DNA of 64,000 bases from the NCBI GenBank assembly GCA_036250195.1, contig JAVHZZ010000005.1, forward strand, positions 180,713,448 to 180,777,447. The letters are read 5' to 3'. Below are positions 35,041 through 46,440 of this stretch, in pieces. Origin of the DNA: Mixophyes australis. Its lineage: Eukaryota; Chordata; Amphibia; Anura; Limnodynastidae. The position numbers and the translations under genes are program-made. Under the pieces are notes generated by a model, which did not search any database, had not been told where the DNA came from, and saw nothing but the letters and a program-made list of their open reading frames with translations. The number at the start of each line of letters is the position of its first letter. Position 1 is the stretch's first letter.

Positions 35041-36650
35041 ACTGGGGAGTGCTAAAAATTATTTAGTAGATACTGCTGACAGATATGACTTTTGACAGCC
35101 AGAAATATTAATGCACAATTAGAGAGGACACCCCAAAAACACTGAGGAGTGCTAAAAATTATTTAGTAGATACTGCTGACAGATATGACTTTTGACAGCC
35201 AGAAATATTAATGCACAATTAGGGAGGACACCCCAAAAACACTGAGGAGTGCTAAAAATTATTTAGTAGATACTGCTGACAGATATGACTTTTGACAGCC
35301 AGAAATATTAATGCACAATTAGGGAGGACACCCCAAAAGCACTGAGGTGTGCTACAAATTATTTAGTAGATACTGCTGACAGATATGACTTTTGACAGCC
35401 AGAAATATTAATGCACAATTAGGGAGGACACCCCAAAAACACTGAGGAGTGCTAAAAATTATTTAGTAGATACTGCTGACAGATATGACTTTTGACAGCC
35501 AGAAATATTAATGCACAATTAGGGAGGACACCCCAAAAACACTGAGGAGTGCTAAAAATTATTTAGTAGATACTGCTGACAGATATGACTTTTGACAGCC
35601 AGAAATATTAATGCACAATTAGGGAGGACACCCCAAAAACACTGAGGAGTGCTAAAAATTATTTAGTAGATACTGCTGACAGATATGACTTTTGACAGCC
35701 AGAAATATTAATGCACAATTAGGGAGGACACCCCAAAAACACTGAGGAGTGCTAAAAATTATTTAGTAGATACTGCTGACAGATATGACTTTTGACAGCC
35801 AGAAATATTAATGCACAATTAGGGAGGACACCCCAAAAACACTGAGGAGTGCTAAAAATTATTTAGTAGATACTGCTGACAGATATGACTTTTGACAGCC
35901 AGAAATATTAATGCACAATTAGGGAGGACACCCCAAAAACACTGAGGAGTGCTAAAAATTATTTAGTAGATACTGCTGACAGATATGACTTTTGACAGCC
36001 AGAAATATTAATGCACAATTAGGGAGGACACCCCAAAAACACTGAGGAGTGCTAAAAATTATTTAGTAGATACTGCTGACAGATATGACTTTTGACAGCC
36101 AGAAATATTAATGCACAATTAGGGAGGACACCCCAAAAACACTGCGGAGTGCTAAAAATTATTTAGTAGATACTGCTGACAGATATGACTTTTGACAGCC
36201 AGAAATATTAATGCACAATTAGGGAGGACACCCCAAAAACACTGAGGAGTGCTAAAAATTATTTAGTAGATACTGCTGACAGATATGACTTTTGACAGCC
36301 AGAAATATTAATGCACAATTAGGGAGGACACCCCAAAAACACTGAAGAGTGCTAAAAATTATTTAGTAGATACTGCTGACAGATATGACTTTTGACAGCC
36401 AGAAATATTAATGCACAATTAGGGAGGACACCCCAAAAACACTGAGGAGTGCTAAAAATTATTTAGTAGATACTGCTGACAGATATGACTTTTGACAGCC
36501 AGAAATATTAATGCACAATTAGGGAGGACACCCCAAAAGCACTGAGGTGTGCTACAAATTATTTAGTAGATACTGCTGACAGATATGACTTTTGACAGCC
36601 AGAAATATTAATGCACAATTATGGGGGACACCCCAAAAGCGCTGGGGAGT
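35041..36650. repeat. 100-bp tandem array, 16 units
   Basis: Units start with ACTGAGGAGTGCTAAAAATT at 35041, 35141, 35241 and so on, every 100 bases exactly to 36541; a partial unit starts at 36641. Most differ by zero to two substitutions and none by an indel. Units 4 (35341) and 16 (36541) share GAGGTGTGCTACAAATT, each preceded by CCCCAAAAGC. Other variants: GCGGAGT at 36143, GAAGAGT at 36343. Confidence 0.97.
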
Positions 36651-37279
36651 GCCAAATATGAAGAAAAAATAATAAACCTCTATCCTCCTCTCTGCACTAG
36701 CGATTTTGGTTAGAGCAATTGCAAGAACAATATTGTATTCTCTGTCCCTGCTCTAATTAGCCTATGACTACACCCTGCTCTCTCCCTCTGTCAAATGGCG
36801 ATGGATTGCTGTGGAGGCGTGTATTTATAAAGTTGAAGTATCGCGAGAACCGAGTCCCGAGATCCGACAACGTCACAATGACGTTCGGCCTCGATTTGGA
36901 TTCGGAATGGGCGGGAGAGTACCGAGCTGCTCAGCTCGGTACTCGGATACCCAAAGTTCGGGTGGGTTCGGTTCTCGGAGAACCGGACCCGCCCATCTCT
37001 AGTTTTGTTATGCATGTGTATGCATTGTACATTTATTTCTATTGTGTTGTAATGCAATAAATGCAGTTACATTTCAATGCAAACAGTCTTTCTTTTCTGC
37101 AAATTAAACAAGAGTATACTGCTTTTAAAAAACAATGCACTATTTCCACTTACACATTGACTTCTGCCTGTAACTTTCCAGGGATGTTCACATTTACCAA
37201 ATGAGGAGTACACAATATCCTCTTTTTAAAGGTTCCAATTTCCAAAACAATTTAAATAAAAAAAAACATTGCACTCACA

Positions 37280-38590
37280 TCAAACACATTTTAGAGCAAT
37301 AAATGTTTTTCCTAGTATGCAATTACATGTAAAGTAGTTTGTCATGAGACGGTGTCTAATCTGCCTTTCGCCCTCTGTGCTCTGCACATCACCAGATGGG
37401 ACACGGACCCCTTCTTGTTCACTGTCTACTGCAATAATCGGTGGGGTAAGTTGATGTAAAGCCAGGTTATGTAGCAGACAGCAAGCCAGGACAATCTGAG
37501 ATACCTTTTCAGGTGCATACATAAGCACCCCACCAGATTTATCAAGGCACCTGAACCTGGTTTTCAAGAGTCCAAAGGTACGTTCTATGACACCTCTAGT
37601 GGCTATGTGTGCCTCATTGTATTTGTGCTGTGCAGGAGTCTGAGGATGCAGCAGAGGACTCATGAGCCAGGAGCGACACCCATATCCTGAATCTCCTGCA
37701 ATAAAACAAAAATGTTAGCTACCATTTAATTTGAGCATGTTGTACAGCAGTTAGCACATGTGAGGCAATTTGACCAATGATAAGGGATATATAAAACATG
37801 GTAAGTACATAACCAGAAGCCATCCCTCCGGCATTTCACCACTTTCATATTTGGCATAAAGGGTAGACTGTCTCAGGATAAAGGCATCATGACATGACCC
37901 AGGATAGCCTGCAACAACACTCATTATATGCTGGTTAGCATCGCACACAACCTGCACATTCAGGGAGTGGTAATGATGGCGATTAACAAAAACCTCTGCC
38001 CTGTGGTGAGGTGGTCTCAGGGCAATATGAGTGCAATCTATTGCTCCCATTACATTTGGGATACCTGCGACCCTATAGAAAGCTCCCTTGAGCTCATGCC
38101 ACTGTGACTTCTGGCTGGGGAAGTTGATATATCTAGGGCACACTCTTTTAAGGGCACCTAAGACCTGTCCAAAATGCCTGGAAAATGTAGGCTGCGTTAT
38201 GCCAATCACTCTGGAGGACACAGATTGAAAGGAACCTGTTGCCAAAAAGTGAACTGCACACAGTAGTTTGTGTAGTCCTGACACTGCATTAGAGCGGCTG
38301 GTTGTAGGCTCCATATCATCCTTCACTTGCTCATAAAGTGTCATGAGGTTAGTACGATTGAGCCGAAATATTTGTACTACCTCCACATCAGCCAAAGACT
38401 CCAGATTCAAACGCACTGTAAATGTACGTGGAGTGCGGGGTCTTTGCAGGCTCCGCGGAACAGATGCCAACTGCTGTTCATCCTCCTCCTCCTGGCGCCT
38501 TTCTGCCTCCATCAGATAAAAAGCTGCAAACATACACTGGCAAGAATGCACCACATTACCTGCAAAAGCCATTCTCCAATAAACCCACAC
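37280..38590 (-). CDS. HARBI1-like Harbinger transposase, two exons, splice donor damaged
   Basis: It cuts and integrates the Harbinger element with a DDE-type nuclease fold. Exon 1 runs 38590-37813 and exon 2 37695-37280, with an acceptor TTGCAG. Motifs in order: a helix-turn-helix-like segment (GLHKLLCAVHFLATGSFQSV), MGAIDCTHIALRPP (first Asp), VQVVCDANQHIMSVVAGYPG with SCHDAFILR (second Asp region) and YNEAHIATRGVIERTFGLLK (catalytic Glu). No internal stop or frameshift is seen in either exon, and joining at a phase-1 boundary gives the family's GDSGYGCRSWLM segment. The base after exon 1 is T where a GT donor is needed (TTATGT for an expected GTATGT). The start could be the ATG at 38590 or the one for MAFAG at 38572. 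Confidence 0.85.
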
Positions 38591-39601
38591 CTGAAAAATA
38601 ATGAGGGGCCCTTTTTGTAAGCATCATGATTAACTGCTGGCCAATAGACTGTGATTGTCTGTGATTTCTTCAGCCAGAAAAAAACATTTTTTACATTTGG
38701 ATTGCATTAGCATTAAATTAAGTATGTAATGAAACATTGTGCATTCTAATTTCTTTGAGGCACCAGTATTATAGTGGATTTGTTCAAAGGAAAAAAAAAC
38801 TAGAAAAGGAATGTTGACATGAGAACTTACTATGCAATCATACAGGGTGAAAAAAAACTAAAAAATATTTAAACAGTACCCTGAAATTACATGACACTTT
38901 GCCCATTTTCTATACACAGTCCTAATGGAGCAATCATTGGACATGAAATAGCCCTTTCTCTTATGTTCTGATTGGCAAAATACCTCAAACAGCATACTGT
39001 TTGAGCAATCTCGCCGCTCACAAGCAGCTCTTTCATTTTGGTCTTTTGAATGGCAGTTTTCCGGCGGCTTTATAAACCACCTAATAGTAAATCCGGCTGT
39101 TTGCATGTTGAACATTGTTGAAACCGTCATGGCGCTTTCTAAAGAGGCGGCTTTGAAAAAATCATTTCTGGCTGTTTGGACAGCGGGTTTAGCGTTAGTA
39201 AAGTCGGCGATGGCTAAACCGCCGGCAAACCCGCCGAAAGTCGGTGGGTTTACAAACACGCCTGATAGTAAATCTAGCACTTGGTCTTCTCTGCTCCTCT
39301 GTGCTCCATTGCTCCAGGCTGACTGAATGATGGGCGTGACATGATGATGTCACAACCGGCATTCAGACAGTGTGAATGGAGCACAGAGCAGCAGAGAGGA
39401 GGGACGCCGGCGCCGTGAGTATGTTTTTTTTTTTTAAACTACCCTCCTCCCCCCACCAATGACCGAGCTCCCCCCCCCACCACAAAAAAAAAAAGAAAAA
39501 ATTAGTTTTGAAATTTTTTGAAAAAAATCGTCGGCGCAAGGGCCTCCTGACATGCCCGGGCCCGGGTAATTAGTACCTGTCCCCCCCTCTCGGCGGCCCT
39601 G

Positions 39602-40371
39602 CATGTGTATATGCGTGTCCGAGTCTGTCTCAGTTTGCAACTGCGCAAACTTTCCCTTAGTGTACTTGATCGGCATTTGCACATCCCTTCCCTTGTCCAC
39701 TCATCTTCTGCAAATGTAAGAAGGCATAAATAGATGTACACCCAAATCAGCCCCATACTGCCTTGCAATGGTAGAGAAATTGTCATCCATCTCACTGCTA
39801 CTAGGGTGACCTATTTAATTTCAAATAATGGTATAGAAATTTACATAACAAAAATATAAGCATATTCATATATTTTCAGCAATACTTCACTTTAAACATT
39901 TTTTAGGTTTTTGTATTTATTATTTTTATTATTTATTATTGATCTTGCTTATGTTGTCAAAATTTTATTATTAGTTATTAATGAATTGATGTCATAGGGG
40001 GATGTTGTGTCATTAGTGATGTAATTATGTTTTAAAATGTTCTGTGATGCATCCAATAAATCTTTAAACATGTAATGCTCAGAGAAGATTCTATGTAAAA
40101 TAATCTCCTCTGCAAACCTTTTAAGCTCTTGCCGTCCTGAAGCAGGAGATAGTAGGAGCTACTTTTCTTTTCTTTTTTGCACCCATATAATACAGCAGAC
40201 CAAAAGAAAATATACAATATAGTTTTTTATTTGAGTTGACTACTTCGGTTCAAGAGAGGATCATGAACGCCAGTAGGTAGGCTGCAGATTACAACTGATT
40301 AAGACTAAGGACAAGTGCTTTAATTTACAAAACATAGAACAAGAGTTCTCTATAATAGATAGCAGGGGCTT
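39602..40371. other. No recognisable gene
   Basis: AT-rich intergenic sequence. The TATTTATTATTTTTATTATT run near 39914 is simple-sequence-like. Nothing else identified. Confidence 0.45.
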
Positions 40372-40535
40372 GCTGCCGGCGGCTGCACACTATGTGCAGG
40401 TCCGTTCGGCAGAGAGAGTTAGGGAGAGAGTCCTGCCCAACTGCTCTGATTGACACAATCAGAGCAGCCGGGCAGGACTCTCTCCCTCTCTCTCTCTGCT
40501 GAACGGACCTGCACATAATGTGCAGCCGTCTGCAG
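40372..40535. repeat. Long GC-rich inverted repeat (MITE-like)
   Basis: CTGC(C)GGCGGCTGCACA ... TGTGCAGCCGTCTGCAG, with arms about 75 bp long (GGTCCGTTC / GAACGGACC, AGTCCTGCC / GGCAGGACT) and an axis near 40454. Flanking CCCCTAAATTGCCCCC text suggests it is the core of a larger hAT-type repeat. Confidence 0.75.
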
Positions 40536-40539
40536 CCTT

Positions 40540-41980
40540 AGGTGTCAAAAAGAGGGCGGGGCTAAATCGCCCCCCCCCCCTAAATTGCCCCCGGTACAAT
40601 TAAGTTCTGGATCCGCCATTGGATGGACCTTTAGTGCTAGCATGGCGGCCATTTGTGTACTTTACCCCCAGCACCTCCAGGAGGTATGGAAGACCCATCT
40701 AAGGCCTGAAATTGTAATTCTTTTGGAATAACCTGCCCCCACAACATAGGTCAGCTAATGGCCTGGGGTTTTCATTAATAATTCCCCAGTGTCACAATAC
40801 CAGGGCACCCACAGACTTTAAGAGTGTTTATATAGGGTTCACCAGCAAAGATTCCCACACCAAATCACCTCCGTTACCATGGATATGGGAACATATTTTC
40901 ACACCCAGGAAAATATATGAATGAAGATTACTTAAGTTTATTAATACAAAAACACCCACACAAATGTTGCACTTTTAAGCAAGGGTTAACTTGGGTCACA
41001 CTACAGCAATTATAACAACAATATGCATACAAGTACTAAGCCAGATTTCTAGTAGCCACCCGTGGGGTATCTATTTCAGGCTTGATCTATGGTAGCTCCT
41101 TTCCTGTTAGTGCTTCTTCACTGTCACCACACTATAGGTGGACACAGAGATCCTCAAGACCCACAGGTAGCCAGTACAAAGGAAAAAGATTGCCGGTCCT
41201 CGCAGTTCTTTCTTGTAACCTCTGATTCTTCAGTTAGTCCAGCAGAATCAGAAAACCTCAACAGCCCTGACTTCCAGTCATCCCTCTGGTCTTCAGAGTT
41301 TTAACTAGTCTTCGGTCATCCTTCATAGTGGCATTTTCCTCTTGCATCTCCTCTATTGGTGCTTATTTCTTGGAACTGGATCTCAAACAAAGGACCCTAA
41401 TCACAAGAGATACAATTGGCAAGCAAATTGTTCCTGGATTTAAAATTACAGAGCCTAATTACTGGAAATGTAACTAACAAATGCATTGTAACAGGTTTGA
41501 TCCCTTATTTGCGAATCTGCAATTAATTGCACTTCCCAAAAACTCTGGTCACTTTTCTGGTGGCATAGCCTAGCTACCAGCTAGGCGTGATCTGGTTTTC
41601 AGCTCATCTATGGCGCAGGTTGCGTTTGACTTGATTGTGGCAGGATTGTTGTTTCCCAGGGTGGCTAGGAAAACAGGAGGTTACAATAGAACACTTAGTT
41701 AAACCTTAATAAACCTTTGATAGGTGGGTTGTATGGTGTTAGAGTTATTAGAACATCCATGTTTTTTTAGATCTTTATATTGTTGTTTACAATACACAGA
41801 GAAAGGCTTGCTGATCTTCATAACAAATAATAAAACTCTAAATCATTTAAGAATAGGCAGTTTATAATTGTAAGTTACATAAAAATATGCACTAATCAGC
41901 CAAGCAACATAAATGAAGATATGGAACCTCTCTTTCCTTTCTATTACTCTCCTTTTAAACTATAATCATTGGTCCCTCAT
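40540..41980. other. Repeat-like sequence, family not identified
   Basis: A TGTCACAATACC motif at 40791 and TTTATTAATACAAAAACACCC near 40938 look like parts of an antisense retroelement, but no pairing end, ORF or domain could be found. Confidence 0.3.
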
Positions 41981-41986
41981 GAGTAT

Positions 41987-42663
41987 TGTTAGGAACCCCT
42001 CCAGCCGGCACAACACAACCCGGAATCTACTCTGCCAGTCAGATGTTCACTGGAGCCCCTGATGGTGGGGAAAGACTGGGCTGCAGACTGACAGAGGGTC
42101 GTGAAGTGTGTACCGGCTGGGGAGAACCCAGGCAAGCGGAGTAAGGTCCACGCAGAGGTCAAGGGCCAGCAGCAGACAGCGGTATCAGTAAACAAGCTGA
42201 AGTCAGGGGTCACAGGCGGATAGCAGAAACGGTAAACAGGCCAGGAATCAGGGTCACAGGATACACAAGCGGAGTCAGTTCAAAGCCAAAAGGTCATACA
42301 CGGTAAAACAGAAGTGGTCTCAGAAAACTAGAGCAGGAACAAGCAGGTCAGCAGACTGGAGCACAGAAGCTATAACCGGCAATGAGGTAGCAGACCTCAT
42401 TGCCTTAAATACTAACCCCAACCAATCAGAGCCTAGCTCTGCCAGAATACTGCCCATATTTAATTAGCCCACAGGCTATCTATGTGCGCACGCGCCCAGC
42501 AGTTCCCCTTGCTGGGACGCGGCGCTCTAACACACAGCTTCCCGACCATTGCCTAGGCAGCGGCCGGGCCAAGCCCCCGGAAGTGACGTCCCGGGCGCCA
42601 TAGCGACGGCCGGGACGGAGGTAGGGGAGTCGCGGCGGCTGGGCACCGCCGCGGCTTGTAACA
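41987..42663 (-). mobile_element. Solo LTR, antisense, with exact 5-bp duplication
   Basis: TGTTAGGAAC to TTGTAACA on the + strand, flanked by AGTAT at 41982-41986 and 42664-42668. On the - strand it has a CpG-rich upstream part (GCCGCGGCGG, CGGGACGTCACTTCCGG), a GTATTTAAGGC box near 42415 and TTATAGC downstream, in the same order as the LTR at 8871-9587. No internal region remains. Confidence 0.93.
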
Positions 42664-43248
42664 AGTATGTCATTATTTAAACTTTATTATAGACTTTATT
42701 TCTGGAGACTTTTGTCTAAATTTGTAATCCTCCCAATCTCCATCTACATCTGCAGGTATGAAATAGTTACATCCCTTTCAGAACCAAATTTCAAAGTGTG
42801 CACATAATAATCATCATCAATGTCATTTATATGCAGTCACAAGCCACTTGCTGATATTGGTAGTGCTAGTACTGCTTATACCACATAAAGTACATAAGGC
42901 CTCAAACACCCATGCAATATTTTCATGTGTTTTACTAGCATTTTTAAACAGGGTTGACAAAAGTACCTATATTTTCTATTGTCAGCATACCCACTTTTGT
43001 TTTTACTGGTGTTTATGTTACATTTTTCCAGAAGCATTTTAATTTATCCATATGTGTTTACTGCAGGTAAAACACTAGTAGAAATGCAAGTAAAAATACA
43101 TGTCAAACATGTTTGTGATTTATACCCTTTTTCACTCACAGTTTTATGTCTGCTAAGAAATGCAAATGCAGCAATGTGTACCTATGTGTATCATCCACAT
43201 CCCCGTGAACTATGTTCTATTAAATACCAATTTATCTGTGAAACACAA

Positions 43249-44904
43249 TGTCACTCACCGGAGTGTGAGTGCCTCCACTCTGGTACGTGGTTCTCCATCT
43301 TTCCCGCTTACACCTGTGTTGAACTGCAGCCGTCCGCCATCCTGTCGCACTGCGCATGCGCAGGTCCCTTTAACAACTACACCTGACCACTAATGTGATT
43401 GATGGATCAATCACCTCACCCTACTTAAGGCACCTCCAGCCTTAGGTAGTTGCCTGATCTTGGAGTCTCATTCCCAGTGATTCTCTATAGGTGTTCCTGT
43501 GAGCTACTCGTTGCTGCAGTTTCCAAGCTGCTTCCAGCTCTACTCGTGTCTGCAGTTTCCAAGCTGCTTCCAGCTCTACTTGTGTCTGCAGTTTCCAAGC
43601 TGCTTCCAGCTCTACTCACCGGCGGTTCCCATACCCGCTACAGCATTACTACTCAGCTGATCGTCTGCAGTTTCCAAGCTGCTTCCTGCTCTACTCACCG
43701 GCAGTTCCCATACCCGCTACAGCGTGTCTACTCAACTGATCGTGTACAGTTTCCAAGCTGTCCCCTGCTCTACTCAACGGCGGTTCCCATACCCGCTACA
43801 GCGTGTCTACTCAGCTGATCGTCTACAGTTTCCAAGCTGTGCCCTGCTCTACTCAACGGCGGTTCCCATACCCGCTACAGCGTGTCTACTCAGCTGATCG
43901 CTTCTTCAGCTTCCCAGCTGATTCCTGCTCTACTTGGTATGCATAACCACTATTGACTATTATTGTTTACTTGCATACCTATTGAACTATACGTGACTAC
44001 TGCTCTAAGGTACAGTTACCTATGATAGACTGTCTATGCTACATTGCCTGTTTACCCGGACAAGCTTCTCACTCAGCTGCGGTATGCTCTCATCATATTG
44101 ACTTTGTTGTTACTTGCATATCCGCGCTGACCCGCTTCTCCACACTGCAGAGCCAGCTACTATATTGACAGACTATTCATTGTACTTACCTATTTGTGTT
44201 GTACAAAACTCCTTTCTACTCGCGCTGTTTCCACACAGCTACAGTTTTCCGTTTCCACACCACTCTCCTGCACCTGGGCAAGTCTTCATTCCTCCTCACA
44301 GCAGTGGTACAACTTGCCACACGCAAACCACTGACTTCCCTGCTACCTACTAGCACCTGGACAAGTCCTCCTATCACAGCAGTGGTACAACTTGCTATAC
44401 GCAGACCACTGACTCTCCTGCTACCTACCTACACCTGGACATTCCTCATCACAACGGTGGTACAACTTGCTATACGCAGACCACCGACTACCCCGCTACC
44501 TACCTGCACCAGTACTACTCTTCCCATCACAGCGGTGGTACAACTTGCTATACGCAGACCACCGACTACCCTACTACCTACCTGCACCAGGACAACCTCC
44601 TCATCACTACAGTGGTACAACTTGCTTTAAGCAGACCACTGACTCCTCCACGAGCTACCTTCACCTACTCACGTCCTCTATTCTCGTCTGAAGCTATATC
44701 GCTTCTTCTCTACAGTTCCAAGTCGCTGACCTTCCACCATCAACAGCTGCAAGTCATTGACTTCATAAGACATTCTCTACTTTCCTGCTGTTATCTTCAT
44801 TCCAATCATTCACCTAACTGCCCTGAGATCCGTGGTCAACACCGCCCCTCTGTCAGTTATAACATCAGGTGAAACTCGGGTATAAACTCCTAGTGCCCGT
44901 GACA
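43249..44904 (+). mobile_element. Solo LTR, 1.66 kb, with internal tandem repeats and exact 5-bp duplication
   Basis: TGTCACTCACCGG to GCCCGTGACA, flanked by CACAA at 43244-43248 and 44905-44909. A CTACTTAAGGC box lies near 43421. Downstream are two repeat fields: CAGTTTCCAAGCTG(C/T) units at 43527-43915 and GGTACAACTTGC(T/C)A(T/C)ACGCAGACCA units of about 60 bp at 44300-44640. The repeats lengthen the LTR well beyond the other two in the window. Confidence 0.93.
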
Positions 44905-45290
44905 CACAATTTGTTATCTACTTATATGCCCAAACAGTGTCGAACTGGGGTATGAGGGGCCCACCGGGGGACTGCAACGGTAGGGGCCCACCAGAGGGGG
45001 TGTTGTCAACCACCATAGAGGCGAGACCAGACACTAGAAGGGGGGTGGTCAGCCCATGAAGGACATAGCTAAGATAGTGTAGTAGATCAAGAAATGTAGT
45101 GTATATAAAGAATGCATAGTCTAGGCCCCGCTCCTTAGATCAGGACAAAATCTTGCTCCATTAGAATCAGAACAGTTGGCAGCCTGTCCTGCTCTCCCCA
45201 ACCTGTTCTTGCAGCGTTCACAACGTTTAGGGGTTGGCTAAAATCTAGTCAAGCCGAGGTGTTCCAGTTGGGCATTTTGAAAGATGAGGG

Positions 45291-45334
<44 letters not shown>

Positions 45335-45359
45335 ATTAGTAAAAATAATGGAACAAATA

Positions 45360-45740
45360 AATGTTCATATTATGCCACACAGTAGGGCCCCAGTTCAATT
45401 AATGCCACATTGTTCAATTTATGCCACAATTCATATTATGTCACACAGTAATGCCCCCAATGCATATGCCACACAGTAATGCCCCCAAACAATATTATGT
45501 CACACAGTAGTTCCTCGGTTCAATTTATGCCACAATGCATATTATGCCACACAGTAATGCCCAAGTTTAATTTATGCCACATTGTTCAATTTATGCCACA
45601 ATACATATTATTTCACAGAGTACTGCCCCCAAACAATATTATCCCACAGGGTACTGCCCCCAAACAACATTGTCCCACAGAACCCAGGCCCCAAATTTTA
45701 TTATTCCGCAGAGTACTGCCCCCAATCCACATTATGCCAA
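45360..45740 (+). repeat. ATTATGCCACACAGTA minisatellite
   Basis: About a dozen variants of (C)ATATTATGCCACACAGTA with GTGCCCCCAA-like linkers, alternating with TTCAATTTATGCCACA. The unit is around 30 bp and irregular. Confidence 0.85.
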
Positions 45741-46184
45741 GAATATGCTACCCCGCCCCCAGGTAAAAAGAGAACATTGTCTAGATTACAAAAAAAGCAA
45801 ATGAAAATATTACAATAAAATAAAGTAAACATGACTTACCTCTGCTTCATCTCCTCTCTGTGATCGGCTGGGCAAGCTCCAACGTCATGACGTGTGCGAC
45901 TCTTAAAGGTGCAGTTGACTCGGGTGGGCCCCACCTATATAAAAAAGGGCAGACGCAGATTGTGAACTTAGAGTGGCCCTGGAAAAAAGTCTGAAAGTGG
46001 CCTCATGTAGGCGGGGCCAAATAAATGGTAGTCCGAGCCCAGTATGTGTGTGCACCCAATGTGAGTGTGTGCGCCTGTTGTATGTACTGAGTATGTGTGT
46101 CCTGTTCTTGTCGCTTTCCCGACCTGTGGCTGCTGGTGTCTTTAGCTCAGTTGCTGGTTGTCTAGATCCTGGAATGTTGGGAGA

Positions 46185-46440
46185 ATTATCATCATCATCA
46201 CCATTTATTTATATAGCACAACTAATTCCGCAGTACTGTATAGAGAACTCATTCTCATCAGTCCCTGCCCCATTGTGGCTTACAGGCTTAATTCCCTAAC
46301 ACACACACACACACACACACAGACTAGGGTCAATTTGTTAGCAGCCAATTAACCTATCAGTATGTTTTTGGATTGTGGGAAGAAACCGGAGAACCCGGAG
46401 GAAACCCACTCAAACACTGGGAGAACTTACAAACTATCTG
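46185..46440 (+). mobile_element. SINE-like segment
   Basis: ATTTATTTATATAGCACAAC...CCGCAGTACTGTA, CAGTCCCTGCCCCATTG, an (AC)n run at 46300-46322, then TTTTTGGATTGTGGGAAGAAAC and CCGGAGGAAACCCACTCAAA. This string of conserved words is a very common vertebrate retroposon tail. Nested in the 2.1-kb hAT-type element. Shorter relatives: 47133-47228 and 55666-55774. Confidence 0.7.

Larger units (their letters stand above)
33599..37001 (-). mobile_element. hAT-type element, 3.4 kb, with 219-codon ORF and 100-bp array
   Basis: The ends TAGAGATGG and CCATCTCTA are inverted and flanked by GTTTTGTT at 33591-33598 and 37002-37009, an exact 8-bp duplication. It sits 33 bases after the Myb-like stop codon, so it entered the Harbinger 3' UTR. 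Contents on the + strand: GGTTTTGGTTTTG tracts, ~101-bp repeats, a - strand ORF, then sixteen 100-bp repeats. The right end is a GGTTC/CGGTACTCGG-rich palindromic region. No transposase catalytic domain is visible, so it is probably non-autonomous. Confidence 0.9.
30559..39279. mobile_element. Harbinger (PIF/Harbinger) element, ~8.7 kb with nested insertions
   Basis: The block carries the two genes diagnostic of vertebrate Harbinger elements: a Myb-like gene (31123-33565, +) and a HARBI1-like transposase (37280-38590, -). Both edges are rich in CCGCCGG/GGCGGGTTT motifs, and an AAACAGCCGGATTTAC word at 30609 has its reverse complement near 39090. Termini are placed where homology to the surrounding hAT repeat stops and resumes. 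I could not verify exact inverted ends or the 3-bp target duplication expected for the family. Removing the later insertions (about 4.0 kb) leaves roughly 4.7 kb. Confidence 0.8.
30172..39601 (+). mobile_element. hAT-type repeat, copy 2, split by a Harbinger element
   Basis: 30172-30558 repeats 28255-28640 (CACCAAAAATTGC, CACGATTAATAATTAGGCCT, ATGCTTTTGCCCC). The sequence then changes to Harbinger. The right part resumes at about 39280 (TTGGTCTTCTCTGCTCCTCTG) and runs to the same GGCGGCCCTG end at 39601. The minisatellite of copy 1 is missing here. Confidence 0.7.

Noticed and set aside
35041..36650. Regular 100-bp repeats considered as a CRISPR-like array
   Set aside because: The whole 100-bp unit is conserved, with no alternating variable spacers; it is a tandem satellite in a eukaryotic transposon.
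38858..39280. 140-codon - strand ORF at the Harbinger edge
   Set aside because: It reads through the element's terminal region rather than a gene; it has no domain and lies outside the transposase exons.
43450..44872. Serial Leu/Ser/Pro-rich + strand ORFs
   Set aside because: They fall inside the solo LTR's tandem repeats; the duplication-defined boundaries show this is an LTR.
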